A stretch of 64,000 nucleotides of DNA from Oscillospiraceae bacterium (GCA_009777725.1 WRLG01000007.1:43071-107070); one strand, 5' to 3'. Shown: positions 51,750-62,081, counted from the first letter of the stretch. Translations and numbers: made by a program. The notes: generated by a model from the sequence alone, not told the origin.

Positions 51750-52502
51750 TTATGATTGATATTCAACAATCGCAATCTTTTCAATCAGAACCTGCTTTAA
51801 GGGCTTGTCACTCGCATCGGTTTCAACCTTAGCCATTTCGCGGACAACCTCCATGCCTTCAAAAACCTGACCGAAAACCGTATATTCGCCGTCTAAGAAA
51901 GGAGTGCCGCCGACTTCCAGATATTTTGCTTTAACATTACTCGCCGGCATTCCTGCTAAATGAACATCGGCAAGGGTCGGGTTTGTGTTGACTATATAAA
52001 ATTGACTGCCTATTTCGTTGGCGTGCTGTGGTCTTGCGTAAGCGACAGCTCCGCTGAAATGATAGAGGTTCGGTGAAACATCTCCGTCGATTTTGCCGCC
52101 GCCAAGGCTTTCACCGCCTGTTCCGTTTCCTTTGGGGTCGCCGCCTTGGTTCATAAATTCCTCTATGATTCTATGGAAAATAAGCTCATCATAATAGCCC
52201 GATTCGGCAAGCCCTACAAAATTTTCAACCTCTTTAGGGAGAGCTTCGGGAAACAGCTTGATTTTTATATCCCCAAAGTCCTTTACCGTGATTACCGCTA
52301 TTTTTTCGCCCGCTTGCGGAGGGTTAAAATTCAATATCTCCCTAGTCGCGGCAGGCTCGCCGTTTGCGGGGGTTGCGTTCGCGTTCGGCTGTTCAAGCTC
52401 AATAAGCTGTGAAGCCATAGGCTCACCCTTGCACCCCGAGAAAACCGCCATGCCGAGTGCCGCCAAAAGAACCGCGCTTAAATTTTTCCTTTTAAACATC
52501 AT
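51750..52502 (-). CDS. Cyclophilin-type peptidyl-prolyl isomerase lipoprotein
   Basis: Lipobox FSGC; ELIFHRIIEEFMNQGGDPKGNGTGG; GSQFYIVNTNP. Confidence 0.93.
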   Translation of the reverse strand: MMFKRKNLSAVLLAALGMAVFSGCKGEPMASQLIELEQPNANATPANGEPAATREILNFNPPQAGEKIAVITVKDFGDIKIKLFPEALPKEVENFVGLAESGYYDELIFHRIIEEFMNQGGDPKGNGTGGESLGGGKIDGDVSPNLYHFSGAVAYARPQHANEIGSQFYIVNTNPTLADVHLAGMPASNVKAKYLEVGGTPFLDGEYTVFGQVFEGMEVVREMAKVETDASDKPLKQVLIEKIAIVEYQS

Positions 52503-52528
52503 TTTTAATTCCTTTCTCTTTGAGCATA

Positions 52529-53485
52529 TTATTTAGTATTTGAAAGCTTCCATCTGAAGGTTGAAATCCGCTGTGCCTTGGTATTGTCAAAAGAAATATT
52601 GCTGGCAATCACGCTTAGGTCGTTATAGCGATAGTCTGTTTTCGCGATTTTATTGCCGAAAGAAATCGCCGCCTTGATAACGTCCGCGCCGAGGTTTTTT
52701 TGGATAACCGCGCCTACCTTTTTATTGTCCCTCAAAAAGTCAACAACATCCTTCGCACTCGTAGGCTTGGTATCGCAGATATTATACACGCCTTGATAGG
52801 TAATCCCCTGCTCAACGCTGAGAATACCCATAAGAAAATCAACGGCGTTATATACACAGCAGAAAGAAAATCCATAGTCGCCGTAGCCGTAAATATAGCT
52901 GCAGCCATCCTTAGGGTCGTAAATTTTGGACATAAGGTTTTCGCAGAAATTTTTATTATAAATCGGGCACAGCCTTGCGATAATCCCCTTGCTGTTTGAT
53001 TTGCCTATAGCCTTAGAAAAAGTCTTTTCGCTGTCATACTTCATTTTGGCGTAGTCGGTAAAGGGTTTCGCTTCAACGGTTTCTCTGACAGGCTCGCGGC
53101 TTTTAACGGTCGCGTAGACCTGATGGGTGCTTAATATTGCTATATCCTTAATATTAGCGTCAACAGCCGCTTTATACAGGTATTTATCAACCATAGAGGA
53201 AATTTTTTCCTGCAAAGGGGTAATTACATTTGAGAAATCGTTATCAACGGTACAAGCCAGATGGGCAAGAAAATCTATTTTATTGCCGCTCAAAATAGGT
53301 ATAATTTTATCCTTATCCTCGATATTCGCTTGAATAAACTCATAGCCGGGCTTACCCAAAAAGCTGTTAGGTCTGTTGTCTGTACCTATAACAGTATATC
53401 CTTTAGCGAGTAAAACCTCGGTAAACTCCGTCCCGATAAGACCCGATGCGCCCGTAACCATTACTGTTTTCAAATATCCCGCCAT
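52529..53485 (-). CDS. NAD-dependent epimerase/dehydratase
   Basis: VTGASGLIGTEFTEVLLAKG; STHQVYA...YAKMKYDSE. Confidence 0.88.
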   Translation of the reverse strand: MAGYLKTVMVTGASGLIGTEFTEVLLAKGYTVIGTDNRPNSFLGKPGYEFIQANIEDKDKIIPILSGNKIDFLAHLACTVDNDFSNVITPLQEKISSMVDKYLYKAAVDANIKDIAILSTHQVYATVKSREPVRETVEAKPFTDYAKMKYDSEKTFSKAIGKSNSKGIIARLCPIYNKNFCENLMSKIYDPKDGCSYIYGYGDYGFSFCCVYNAVDFLMGILSVEQGITYQGVYNICDTKPTSAKDVVDFLRDNKKVGAVIQKNLGADVIKAAISFGNKIAKTDYRYNDLSVIASNISFDNTKAQRISTFRWKLSNTK

Positions 53486-53580
53486 CCTTTCACGCGCGCT
53501 TTTTGATACGCTTCATAATTATATCACAAAAGAAAAATAATTGCAATAGCGTTTTTGACAAATTACGCAGTTCTTTGCCT

Positions 53581-54129
53581 CTAAACTTTATCTAAAATAA
53601 CGATTAGGTCATCAAAATCGTAATTTTCCGCGGCTTTTCTTAAAGCCCCAAGGTCGGGAACATGAACTCCGACCCAATCGTAAGCGTAAAGCTCATCTAT
53701 AATCCTTTCACAATCGGAGGGGTTAAATTCCGAGGCGGCTTTTTTCAACCCTTCGGAAAGCACCGCATATTCGTCCTTTCCCCCGGGCTTGCTCCCCGCA
53801 GACCTTGCGCCGTCATTCGGGGGCGGAATTTTCAAATTGATAAGGGCGCACATCTCGCGCATACGAGATGCGAAAAAAGCGTACCTTTCAAGAGCGGGCA
53901 AATTTTGCTCCGCTTCAGCCGCCGCCTCCGCCAACCCGTAAATCCCCAGATTTCCTGCGATTCCTTTTATTGTGTGGGCATATTTTTTTAAGCTCTCGGC
54001 ATCAGCCTCCGGCGCGGGCGGCGGGTACTCGGAAGCGAATCGGAGCAGAGATTTTACATACAGCTTTTCATTCCCCGCGAATCGGGCTAAGCCCTCGGGG
54101 GTATTAATCCCTTCTATGCTTATATTCAT
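53581..54129 (-). CDS. HPt domain protein
   Basis: YAHTIKGIAGNLGIYGLAEAAAEAE phosphotransfer motif. Confidence 0.75.
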   Translation of the reverse strand: MNISIEGINTPEGLARFAGNEKLYVKSLLRFASEYPPPAPEADAESLKKYAHTIKGIAGNLGIYGLAEAAAEAEQNLPALERYAFFASRMREMCALINLKIPPPNDGARSAGSKPGGKDEYAVLSEGLKKAASEFNPSDCERIIDELYAYDWVGVHVPDLGALRKAAENYDFDDLIVILDKV

Positions 54130-54241
54130 ACCTGCACTCCTTATTAAAGCATTAAAACAATTTTTACGACCTTAATTATTATACATCATATTAAACAATA
54201 TGTCAATACTTGACTTTTAATATAATTTTAATAAAAAAACA

Positions 54242-54287
54242 TTGACCCAAAGTGATATATGTGATATAATAATAACATATATCACTT
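54242..54287. promoter_or_regulatory. mazEF promoter with palindromic operator
   Basis: TTGACC-N17-TATAAT (54242-54270); arms AAGTGATATATG / CATATATCACTT flank the -10. Confidence 0.75.
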
Positions 54288-54313
54288 GAATAATTTGAAA
54301 GGGGTGGTTGGCT

Positions 54314-54571
54314 ATGGAAACAATATTACAGCTCGCTTCGTGGGGCGGCTCAACGGCTTTGAGAATCCCTAAAAATTTCTTACAGCAGTTAAATATGACT
54401 GACAAATCAACTGTAAAAATCAAGATTAACCGCAACAATGAATTAGTTGTTATGCCATATGTAAAGCGAATGACAATACAGGAACGCTTTGAGATGTATC
54501 CTGCAAATTATTTCCAAGAAGAAGAGCTCGATTGGGGCGAAGACATAGGGGAGGAAATAATATGCGATTAA
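54314..54571 (+). CDS. AbrB/MazE-type antitoxin
   Basis: LASWGGSTALRIPKNFLQQLNMTDKSTVKIKINRNNELVV. Confidence 0.85.
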   Translation: METILQLASWGGSTALRIPKNFLQQLNMTDKSTVKIKINRNNELVVMPYVKRMTIQERFEMYPANYFQEEELDWGEDIGEEIICD

Positions 54572-54897
54572 ATCAAGGTGATATAATTCAAGTTAATTTT
54601 AACCCGACAATAGGCAGTGAACAGCAAGGAAAACGCCCCGCAGTGGTAATTTCTAATAATTTTGTGATTAAAAACACCGCTATCCTTTTTGTTGCTCCTG
54701 TCACATCAAAGCAAGGAAATTCCGCATTGAATGTGGCTCTTGACGAAAGAACTAAAACCATAGGGGCTGTTTTATGCGCTCATACACGAGCATTAGACCT
54801 TTCAAAACGCCCCTATGATTTCATTGAAAAGTTGCCGCCGGAAAAGCTGAAAGAGGTTTTGGATGTAATTATCAGCCTTGTAGAGCCGTCCGAATAA
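54562..54897 (+). CDS. mazF: MazF/PemK-type toxin
   Basis: LNQGDIIQVNFNPTIGSEQQGKRPAVVISNN; overlaps the antitoxin stop. Confidence 0.92.
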   Translation: MRLNQGDIIQVNFNPTIGSEQQGKRPAVVISNNFVIKNTAILFVAPVTSKQGNSALNVALDERTKTIGAVLCAHTRALDLSKRPYDFIEKLPPEKLKEVLDVIISLVEPSE

Positions 54898-54927
54898 TAC
54901 ATAAATATAATAGGGAGGATAAATTTT

Positions 54928-55596
54928 ATGAACAAACGTATGGAATTTATAGACTTTATGATTAAGAGCGGCGCGCTTCTTTTCGGGGAGTTTAAGCTGA
55001 AAAGCGGGCGGACAGCACCCTATTTCGTCAACACGGGTAATTACAGCTCCGGCGGTAAAACCTCGAAGCTGGGCGAATTTTACGCCGATTGCTTAATCAG
55101 CAACCATATTCAATTTGAAACCCTTTTCGGACCTGCGTATAAGGGGATACCCCTATGCGTTTCGTGTGCCGCCGCATTGTACGGCAAGCATCATATTGAT
55201 GTCGGCTATTGCTTTGACCGAAAAGAAATAAAAGACCACGGCGAGGGCGGCGTCATTGTAGGCAAGAAGCTGAGCGATGGCGAAAAGGTAGTGATTATAG
55301 AGGATGTAATCACAGCCGGCACGGCAATCCGCCAAGTCCTGCCCGTACTTAAAGCCGCAGCCGATGTAAATATAACAGGCATGGTCATATCCGTTGACCG
55401 CATGGAGGTCGGCACGGAAAATGTTACGGCAGTCAAGCAGGTTAAAGAAGAATTCGGAATCGATGTTTATTCTATAGTAAACGCCAAGGATATTATAGAG
55501 TACCTCGAAAATATTCCCGAAGGCTTTGCCGCCGTTGAAAATGCCGCCGAATATGCTTTGAAAATGCGGGAGTATTTGGTTCGGTATGGAGGTTAG
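54928..55596 (+). CDS. pyrE: Orotate phosphoribosyltransferase
   Basis: FKLKSGRTAPYFVNTG; VVIIEDVITAGTAIRQ PRPP motif. Confidence 0.95.
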   Translation: MNKRMEFIDFMIKSGALLFGEFKLKSGRTAPYFVNTGNYSSGGKTSKLGEFYADCLISNHIQFETLFGPAYKGIPLCVSCAAALYGKHHIDVGYCFDRKEIKDHGEGGVIVGKKLSDGEKVVIIEDVITAGTAIRQVLPVLKAAADVNITGMVISVDRMEVGTENVTAVKQVKEEFGIDVYSIVNAKDIIEYLENIPEGFAAVENAAEYALKMREYLVRYGG

Positions 55597-55641
55597 AATC
55601 GTTAACGGTTAACATTGAACAGAATTGGGGACTTAACTCCC

Positions 55642-58044
55642 TCACTCCTCGTTCCTAAGTCCTAAAGCCTCATTCGCTATATCGACAGCCTCCTTTGCAT
55701 CCTTAGCGTAGAAATCCGCGCCGATTTTCAAGGCGTATTCCGGGGTTAGCACCGCGCCGCCTACCATAACTTTGCAATTAATGCCGCTCTCGCGTAAAAG
55801 CGTTATGGTATCTTCCATAGCACGGAGCGTTGTTGTCATAAGCGCGGACAGCCCTACAAGGCGGGCATCATGCTTGCGCGCCGCTTCGGCAATCTCGCTC
55901 GGCGGGACATCCTTACCTAAATCAACCACCTCAAAGCCGTAATTCTGCAACAGGAGCTTTACGATATTTTTCCCTATATCGTGAATGTCGCCCTTGACCG
56001 TTGCCAAAACGACCTTACCTTTTGATATGCAGTCGGGGCTTCCTTTTTGTGCGGAGAAGTGTCTTATTTCCTCAAATCCCGCTTGCGCCGCACTTGCCGC
56101 CATAATAAGCTGAGGCAGAAAGCTTTTGCCCGCTTCAAATTCAGAGCCGACCGAATCAAGAGCGGGTATAAGCATGGTGTTTACAATGGTCATGGGCGGC
56201 GTGTGGGTAAGGAGCTGTTTCGTTATAAGAGCGGCTTCTTTTTTTAATCCGCTTTTTACTGCGGCTTCAAGCGTCAAGTCGGAGCTTTGCTTTGTTTCCG
56301 CACCATCTCCGCTATCGCGCTTAGTTTGATAGGCGGCGATAAATTCGGCGGCGTTAACGTCAAGCTTATTTAAGAGGTTATGAGCTAAAACCGCGCCCGT
56401 CATAGCACGGCTGTTAGGGTTTATGATTGGCAGGTCAAGACCGTTTGCCAAGGCAATTTGCAAAAAACTGCTGTTTATAAGCTCTCTTTCGGGGAGACCA
56501 AAAGAAATATTGGAAATGCCCAACACCGTTTTAAGCCCAAGCTCGCTTTTAACGCGGCGTAAAGCCTCAATCGTCTGCATAGCACTTTCCTGTTCTGCCG
56601 ACACGGTAAGCGTCAGGCAGTCAATATAAACGTCCTCCTTTTTTATGCCGTAGGACAGAGCCTTTTCAAGTATTTTTTGAGCAATTTTAAGCCTGCCCTC
56701 CGCAGACTTGGGAATCCCGCTTTTATCAAGCGTTAACCCCACCGTTGCCGCGCCGTATTTTTTAATTACGGGCAACAGAGCGTCAAGCGATGCGTCCTCG
56801 CCGCTTACGGAATTGACGATAGCCTTGCCGTTATAAACGCGCAAAGCCGCTTCTATTACGTCCTTATCCGTGGAGTCAATCTGTAAGGGCAGGTCGGTAA
56901 CGCTCTGCAAAGCCTTTACAGTCCTTACCATAACCGCCTTTTCGTCAATGCCGGGGATACCCACGTTAACATCGAGTATATCCGCGCCCGCGTTTACCTG
57001 CTCGATTGCCTGCCTTAGGATATAATCTATATCCCCGCTTTTTAATGCTTCTTTAAAAAGCTTCTTTCCCGTAGGGTTAATTCTTTCCCCGATAATACGG
57101 GGGCGGTTAATCACTACCGCTTTGGAAGCGGAGCATACCGCAGATACAGGCGTTTGGCGCGTGATGCCGGGGGCGGGCAGGGTTGAAAATCTCTCCTTTA
57201 GCTTTTTTATAAATTCCGGCGAAGTTCCGCAGCAGCCGCCGACTATTTTTACGCCGTATTCGGCAAGCTCTGCCATGCCTTGGGCGAACTCCTCCGCCGA
57301 AAGGCTGAACAGCCCCGTTTCCGGGTCGGGGAGCCCCGCGTTGGGCTTAGCGATAATCGGCAGGCTGGTCCATTCGGACAATTCCTTTATAACCTGTGCC
57401 AAATCGTTTGCTCCTAAAGAGCAGTTTACGCCAATGGCATCCGCGCCCAGACCCTCTAAGGTTAACGCCATAGAGGGGACACAAACGCCCGAAAAGGTTC
57501 GCCCGCTTTTTTCAAAGGTCATACAGGCAAGAACCGGCAACTCACTATTCTCCTTAACGGCTAAAACAGCCGCTTTCATCTCATATAAATCCGCGAACGT
57601 CTGTATGGCAAAGAGCTGTGCTCCTGCTTTTACACCCGCCTTTACCTGTTCGGCGAACATCTCATATGCGTCCTCGAACGAAAGCACGCCCGTCGGCTCT
57701 AAAAGCTGACCGATGGGCGATATATCCAGAGCTAACAGGGTGTTGGGGAAATCGTCTTTTAGCGCGTCCTTAGCGACTTTTGCCGCTTGAATGATAACCT
57801 CTTCAACGCTCTTACCTGTCCCCTCCAGCTTGTAGCGGTTTACGCCGAAAGTATTCATGCTGACTATATCCGAGCCTGCCTCGGCGTAGGAGCGGATAAC
57901 CGCGCCGACCATATCGGGCGAGGTAAAGTTAAGCATAACGGGATTTTCCCCCGTTTTCATTCCTTTTTTTTGCAATTCCGTTCCCATAGCACCGTCAAAA
58001 AATACAAAATTATTTTTCAGCAGTTCTTGCAGTTTATTTTTCAT
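55642..58044 (-). CDS. metH: Cobalamin-dependent methionine synthase lacking the reactivation domain
   Basis: FFDGAMGTELQKKG, VGGCCGTSPEFI, pterin-binding GERINPTGKK, B12-binding DIHDIGKNIVKLLLQNYGFEVVDLGKDVP. Confidence 0.92.
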   Translation of the reverse strand: MKNKLQELLKNNFVFFDGAMGTELQKKGMKTGENPVMLNFTSPDMVGAVIRSYAEAGSDIVSMNTFGVNRYKLEGTGKSVEEVIIQAAKVAKDALKDDFPNTLLALDISPIGQLLEPTGVLSFEDAYEMFAEQVKAGVKAGAQLFAIQTFADLYEMKAAVLAVKENSELPVLACMTFEKSGRTFSGVCVPSMALTLEGLGADAIGVNCSLGANDLAQVIKELSEWTSLPIIAKPNAGLPDPETGLFSLSAEEFAQGMAELAEYGVKIVGGCCGTSPEFIKKLKERFSTLPAPGITRQTPVSAVCSASKAVVINRPRIIGERINPTGKKLFKEALKSGDIDYILRQAIEQVNAGADILDVNVGIPGIDEKAVMVRTVKALQSVTDLPLQIDSTDKDVIEAALRVYNGKAIVNSVSGEDASLDALLPVIKKYGAATVGLTLDKSGIPKSAEGRLKIAQKILEKALSYGIKKEDVYIDCLTLTVSAEQESAMQTIEALRRVKSELGLKTVLGISNISFGLPERELINSSFLQIALANGLDLPIINPNSRAMTGAVLAHNLLNKLDVNAAEFIAAYQTKRDSGDGAETKQSSDLTLEAAVKSGLKKEAALITKQLLTHTPPMTIVNTMLIPALDSVGSEFEAGKSFLPQLIMAASAAQAGFEEIRHFSAQKGSPDCISKGKVVLATVKGDIHDIGKNIVKLLLQNYGFEVVDLGKDVPPSEIAEAARKHDARLVGLSALMTTTLRAMEDTITLLRESGINCKVMVGGAVLTPEYALKIGADFYAKDAKEAVDIANEALGLRNEE

Positions 58045-58329
58045 ATATATAACCATGCTCCGTTCCGCGCGCGCAAGCATGAAATTCGCATGGTCTTGCC
58101 CCCTTTTTATTTTTTATTTAAGTATAACATATTATATTACGAATTGTCAACTTTTTGCTTTGACTTGTTTGGGTAAACGAAGGTTGATAATTTGTGAACA
58201 TATTGTGTATTTTAATTTTCAAAATATTAATTTACTTCCAGCTATTGACTTAAAAGCAAAAATATGCTATTATTATAGCGTATAAGGTAAATTTCAGTTA
58301 AGAATAACTTACAAGCGGAGGAAACGGTT

Positions 58330-58719
58330 ATGTCCGAAAATAAAAACAGCATACTTATAGTGGATGATGAGAACTCGAATATTATGGCGTTGACCCATAT
58401 TTTGAGTGATGAATATATAATCTACGCGGCAAAGGACGGGTGGGACGCGATTGACGCCGCCAAAGAATTCTCCCCCGATTTAATTTTGCTCGATATTATC
58501 ATGCCCGGAATGGATGGCTACGAGGTTCTCACCGCGCTCAGAAAAACAGAAAAGACCAAAAATATACCCGTTATTTTCGTAACGGGTCTAAGCAGTATTG
58601 ACGATGAGGAAATCGGCTTGACCTTCGGCGCGGCGGATTACATCATTAAGCCCTTTAACGCGTCCATTGTAAACCTCAGAGTGCGGAATCAGATGAAGAT
58701 TATTAATAAGCTTAAATGA
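58330..58719 (+). CDS. Single-domain response regulator
   Basis: ILIVDDENSNIMAL; DLILLDIIMPGMDGYEVL; FGAADYIIKPF. Confidence 0.93.
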   Translation: MSENKNSILIVDDENSNIMALTHILSDEYIIYAAKDGWDAIDAAKEFSPDLILLDIIMPGMDGYEVLTALRKTEKTKNIPVIFVTGLSSIDDEEIGLTFGAADYIIKPFNASIVNLRVRNQMKIINKLK

Positions 58720-58760
58720 GTGGGTTGCGGGGGCTATGTATTGGCACGAATATATTATTT

Positions 58761-58791
58761 AAAAAACCGCCATAATAGGGCGGTTTTTTAA
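58761..58791. terminator. Bidirectional intrinsic terminator
   Basis: AAAAAACCGCC-ATAATA-GGGCGGTTTTTT. Confidence 0.85.
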
Positions 58792-58818
58792 ATAATTGCT
58801 TACCGGCATAACTTACGC

Positions 58819-60231
58819 TCACTGTTCATTGTTAACTGCCTCACCGCCGGAGATTTCAAACCAAAATGTACTCCCCACCCCCATGATTGAAGAAACGCCG
58901 AACCTGCAGTTATGCTGTTTTAAAATTTGCTTTACTATTGAAAGCCCCAAGCCTGTTCCGATAACATCACGCTTGCTTTTTTCGGCGCGGTAGTATCTGT
59001 CGAAAATCAGCGGGAGCAGTTCCTTTTCAATTCCGGCACCCGTGTCGGTTATTTCAATCAGCGTATGATTTTTTGAATTTCGCTGAACAATATAAACGGT
59101 TTTATTTTCGCCGGTATAGTTAACCGCGTTATTAATAAGATTATATAAAACCTGCTCGATTTTTATAGTATCGGCTGAAACTGTAAAAGGATTGCCGAGG
59201 GACAGAATAAATTTATATCCCTGCCGCTCCGAAAAAATCTTGTAGCGTTCCATAATGCCGCTTATTTTTTCGGTTATATCAAATTCTGTTATATTTAGAC
59301 CGACAACCCCGCTTTCAAGCGCGGAGAGGTCCAGTATATCCTTTACCAAGGAGGCGAGACGGTCGCTTTCATCAATGATTATGCCGATGTGTTCATCCCG
59401 CTTTTGAGGATTTCCGCCCGATATGTCGCGCAACATTTCGGCGTATGCCTTTACCATGGTTAAGGGCGTTCTTAAATCATGGGAGATGTTCGCGACAATA
59501 TCCCTCCGCAAGCCGCCTACCTTAGATATTTCGGCGGCGGCAAAGCGCAGTGCGTCTGCAATCAGCTCCGTTTCGGCGTAGCCCTGCCCGTTAAAATCAA
59601 GATTGCTCTCTCCCTGCGATAATTTTTTCGCGCAACGGGCAACTCTTTTTACGGGGCGTTCTATACGCCTTGCTATAAAGAGCGAAACACAAACGCCGAG
59701 TGCGAACAGCATCGCAAGGATAAAGAAAATCTGATTTTTTACTAAAGCCGCCTCCGAATCAAGCGGCTCTAACAAGACGTTAAGGTAAACATACCCCGCA
59801 GGGCTTTCGCGCTCTCCCAAAATATATGCTAAAAGCAGGGTTTCCTTTCCGAAGCGGTTTAACGGTCGGGCGTGAAATAGTCCGTCCGGGCTTGCCGCCG
59901 CTTCGGCACGGCATAAATAAAGCTCAAGGTAGTTGAGGCTGTGGAGAACACAGCTTTCGCCCATTGCGTCAAACCGATAAACGAGCCTCCCTGTTTGGTC
60001 CAGAATCAGTATGCACATATTATTCTCATAAGCCAGTTTATTGAGCATATCCGCCGTGAAATTCTCATCATTTTCTATATTGAGGATATAATCCGCCGCC
60101 TTTTTCGTGTCGCGGATTTTTGCATTTTTGTAATTCGCCTCGAAAGACGAGAGAAAAGCGACCCAGAATAACAAGAGCATAAGTGCTGTAAATATGATTA
60201 AATATAACCAAACGGTATTACGCACTTTCAT
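58819..60231 (-). CDS. Sensor histidine kinase
   Basis: NISHDLRTPLTMVKAYAEMLRD; NNAVNYT; GTGLGLSIVKQIL. Confidence 0.93.
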   Translation of the reverse strand: MKVRNTVWLYLIIFTALMLLLFWVAFLSSFEANYKNAKIRDTKKAADYILNIENDENFTADMLNKLAYENNMCILILDQTGRLVYRFDAMGESCVLHSLNYLELYLCRAEAAASPDGLFHARPLNRFGKETLLLAYILGERESPAGYVYLNVLLEPLDSEAALVKNQIFFILAMLFALGVCVSLFIARRIERPVKRVARCAKKLSQGESNLDFNGQGYAETELIADALRFAAAEISKVGGLRRDIVANISHDLRTPLTMVKAYAEMLRDISGGNPQKRDEHIGIIIDESDRLASLVKDILDLSALESGVVGLNITEFDITEKISGIMERYKIFSERQGYKFILSLGNPFTVSADTIKIEQVLYNLINNAVNYTGENKTVYIVQRNSKNHTLIEITDTGAGIEKELLPLIFDRYYRAEKSKRDVIGTGLGLSIVKQILKQHNCRFGVSSIMGVGSTFWFEISGGEAVNNEQ

Positions 60232-61370
60232 CACAAGCTTTCCAATACGCCGCAAACCCTTTCAAGCTCCTTGCGGATAAGAAGCTTTTGGGGACACTTA
60301 GGTTCGCAAGCTCCGCAGTTAACGCAATGCTCGAAAATTTTCCCCTCTCCCCAAGGGTTCTTTTTATACCAGCCGTATGCGCCTTTGATTCCCTCGCTTA
60401 AACCGTATACGTTATGGTGGGTGTAAAACTCGAATATTTTAGGGATGTCAATCCCGGCGGGGCAAGGCATACAGTATTTACAGCCGGTACAGTACAGTTC
60501 CCTGAATTTAGCCGCATCCTCCATCGCATCGCCCAGCCGCTTCCATTCATCGGCGGTGATTTCACCCGCTATGCTCGCTACGGCGGCATTTGCTTCAAGG
60601 TGCTCCATGCTCTCCATCCCCGAAAGGGCACAGTCAACGCTTTGGTTGCCTATAACAAAGCGCATGGCAAGCTCATAGGTCGCGTTTGATTTTTTCCCGG
60701 TAAGCTTTTCATAAAGCCCGGTCGGCGCAGAAAGCCTGCCGCCCCCAACGGGACCCATGACGACGACCCCCAGCCCCTTTTCCTTTGCATAATCCATCAT
60801 TTTTTCGTGTGAGCGGTCAAGCAGATTATACTGCACAAGGACAGAGGAAAGCCCCGGCACGTTGTCTATTATATAGCTCATATTTTCCGGCTCATCGTGG
60901 AAGCTGAACGACATATGTCGAATCAGCCCTTCGTCTATGCACCTTTGGGCTTCTGCCATGATATTATCCTTTACAATTATTTCCGCCGTGCCTTTATTAA
61001 TGCCCCAGAAGTGGTAGAAATCAACATAATCCGTTTCCATTTTGGCAAGGCTTCCCTCTAAAAACCTGCGAAAATCGCCGATTTGCTTATATTCACCCAT
61101 CGGTATTTTGGTTGACAGGTAAAGTTGCGAGCGAAACGGTTTTAACGCTCTGCCCATAATGCTTTCGCTGTTGCCGTTAAGATAATAAGGCGCGGAATCG
61201 AAGTAATTCACGCCCAATTCAACGGCTCTTTGCAAGAGCGGAAAGGCTATGTCCTCATTCACATAATGCTTGCCCTCCTTTTCAATTTCCGGCAGTCTCA
61301 TACAGCCGAAGCCCAGAACAGAAATATCCAACCCTGTGTTTCCGAATTTGCGGTATTGCATAGTGTTCAC
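60231..61370 (-). CDS. Aldo/keto reductase with C-terminal 4Fe-4S motifs
   Basis: RKFGNTGLDISVLGFGCMRLP; CTGCKYCMPCPAGIDIP; CVNCGACEPKCPQ. Confidence 0.93.
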   Translation of the reverse strand: MNTMQYRKFGNTGLDISVLGFGCMRLPEIEKEGKHYVNEDIAFPLLQRAVELGVNYFDSAPYYLNGNSESIMGRALKPFRSQLYLSTKIPMGEYKQIGDFRRFLEGSLAKMETDYVDFYHFWGINKGTAEIIVKDNIMAEAQRCIDEGLIRHMSFSFHDEPENMSYIIDNVPGLSSVLVQYNLLDRSHEKMMDYAKEKGLGVVVMGPVGGGRLSAPTGLYEKLTGKKSNATYELAMRFVIGNQSVDCALSGMESMEHLEANAAVASIAGEITADEWKRLGDAMEDAAKFRELYCTGCKYCMPCPAGIDIPKIFEFYTHHNVYGLSEGIKGAYGWYKKNPWGEGKIFEHCVNCGACEPKCPQKLLIRKELERVCGVLESL

Positions 61371-61427
61371 TCCTTTTCGTTATTAAAAAATAGTTGTTAG
61401 CGGCTGGTTGCTTTAATTTAAATTGAC

Positions 61428-61820
61428 TTAACGGTTATCAAATATAATAATATTTTCATTTAAATTTACGGTAAAAATAAATTTACTAAGTATATTCATG
61501 CCGATAATGCCGTCAATTTTAAACTCATCTAGGTATTTGTTTGAATGAGCGGGTATGTCAATCAATTCAAAAGAGCTTATCTGAATTTTCGGCACAGTTA
61601 CTTCATTTGCCGTAGTTATTCCTCCGCCTGTTCTTACGGTGATAGGCTTATCGTAAGTTATATAGCCAAGCCTTTTTATTGCTGAATCAGAAAAAGTTGT
61701 AATTGCCGCTCCTGTATCAATAAGTACGCGCATAGAAAAATAATCATTGTCTATGACGCTCCAAAAATCAACCTCAGCATATATTAAATCTTTTATGATT
61801 ACAATATCAAGCTTTCCCAT
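61428..61820 (-). CDS. Retropepsin-like aspartyl protease family protein
   Basis: VLIDTGAAITTFS (DTG) and DGIIGMNILSKF. Confidence 0.8.
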   Translation of the reverse strand: MGKLDIVIIKDLIYAEVDFWSVIDNDYFSMRVLIDTGAAITTFSDSAIKRLGYITYDKPITVRTGGGITTANEVTVPKIQISSFELIDIPAHSNKYLDEFKIDGIIGMNILSKFIFTVNLNENIIIFDNR

Positions 61821-62038
61821 TACAACAAAAACCCCCCTTCTTCATCGGGAAATTGACCTATATATAAGAATAGACTTTTAGGATTTTTCGACCATACGTC
61901 AAGTATAGTTTCTTTGTCTTCGCTTGCGGCAATAACCTCTCCGCCTAACGTGGAAAAATATTCGCTTTTTTTACGATTGGAAATACAAACAAATTTCCCA
62001 TCATACTGCTTTTCAATTTCCTGCATTGTTTGGTACAT
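61820..62038 (-). CDS. Small hypothetical protein coupled to the retropepsin-like gene
   Basis: 1-nt overlap with the downstream gene; YDGKFVCISN...GGEVIAASEDKETI. Confidence 0.65.
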   Translation of the reverse strand: MYQTMQEIEKQYDGKFVCISNRKKSEYFSTLGGEVIAASEDKETILDVWSKNPKSLFLYIGQFPDEEGGFLL

Positions 62039-62081
62039 ATGGCTACACTCCTTTTAGTGATTAGAAAATAGTTGTTAGCAG

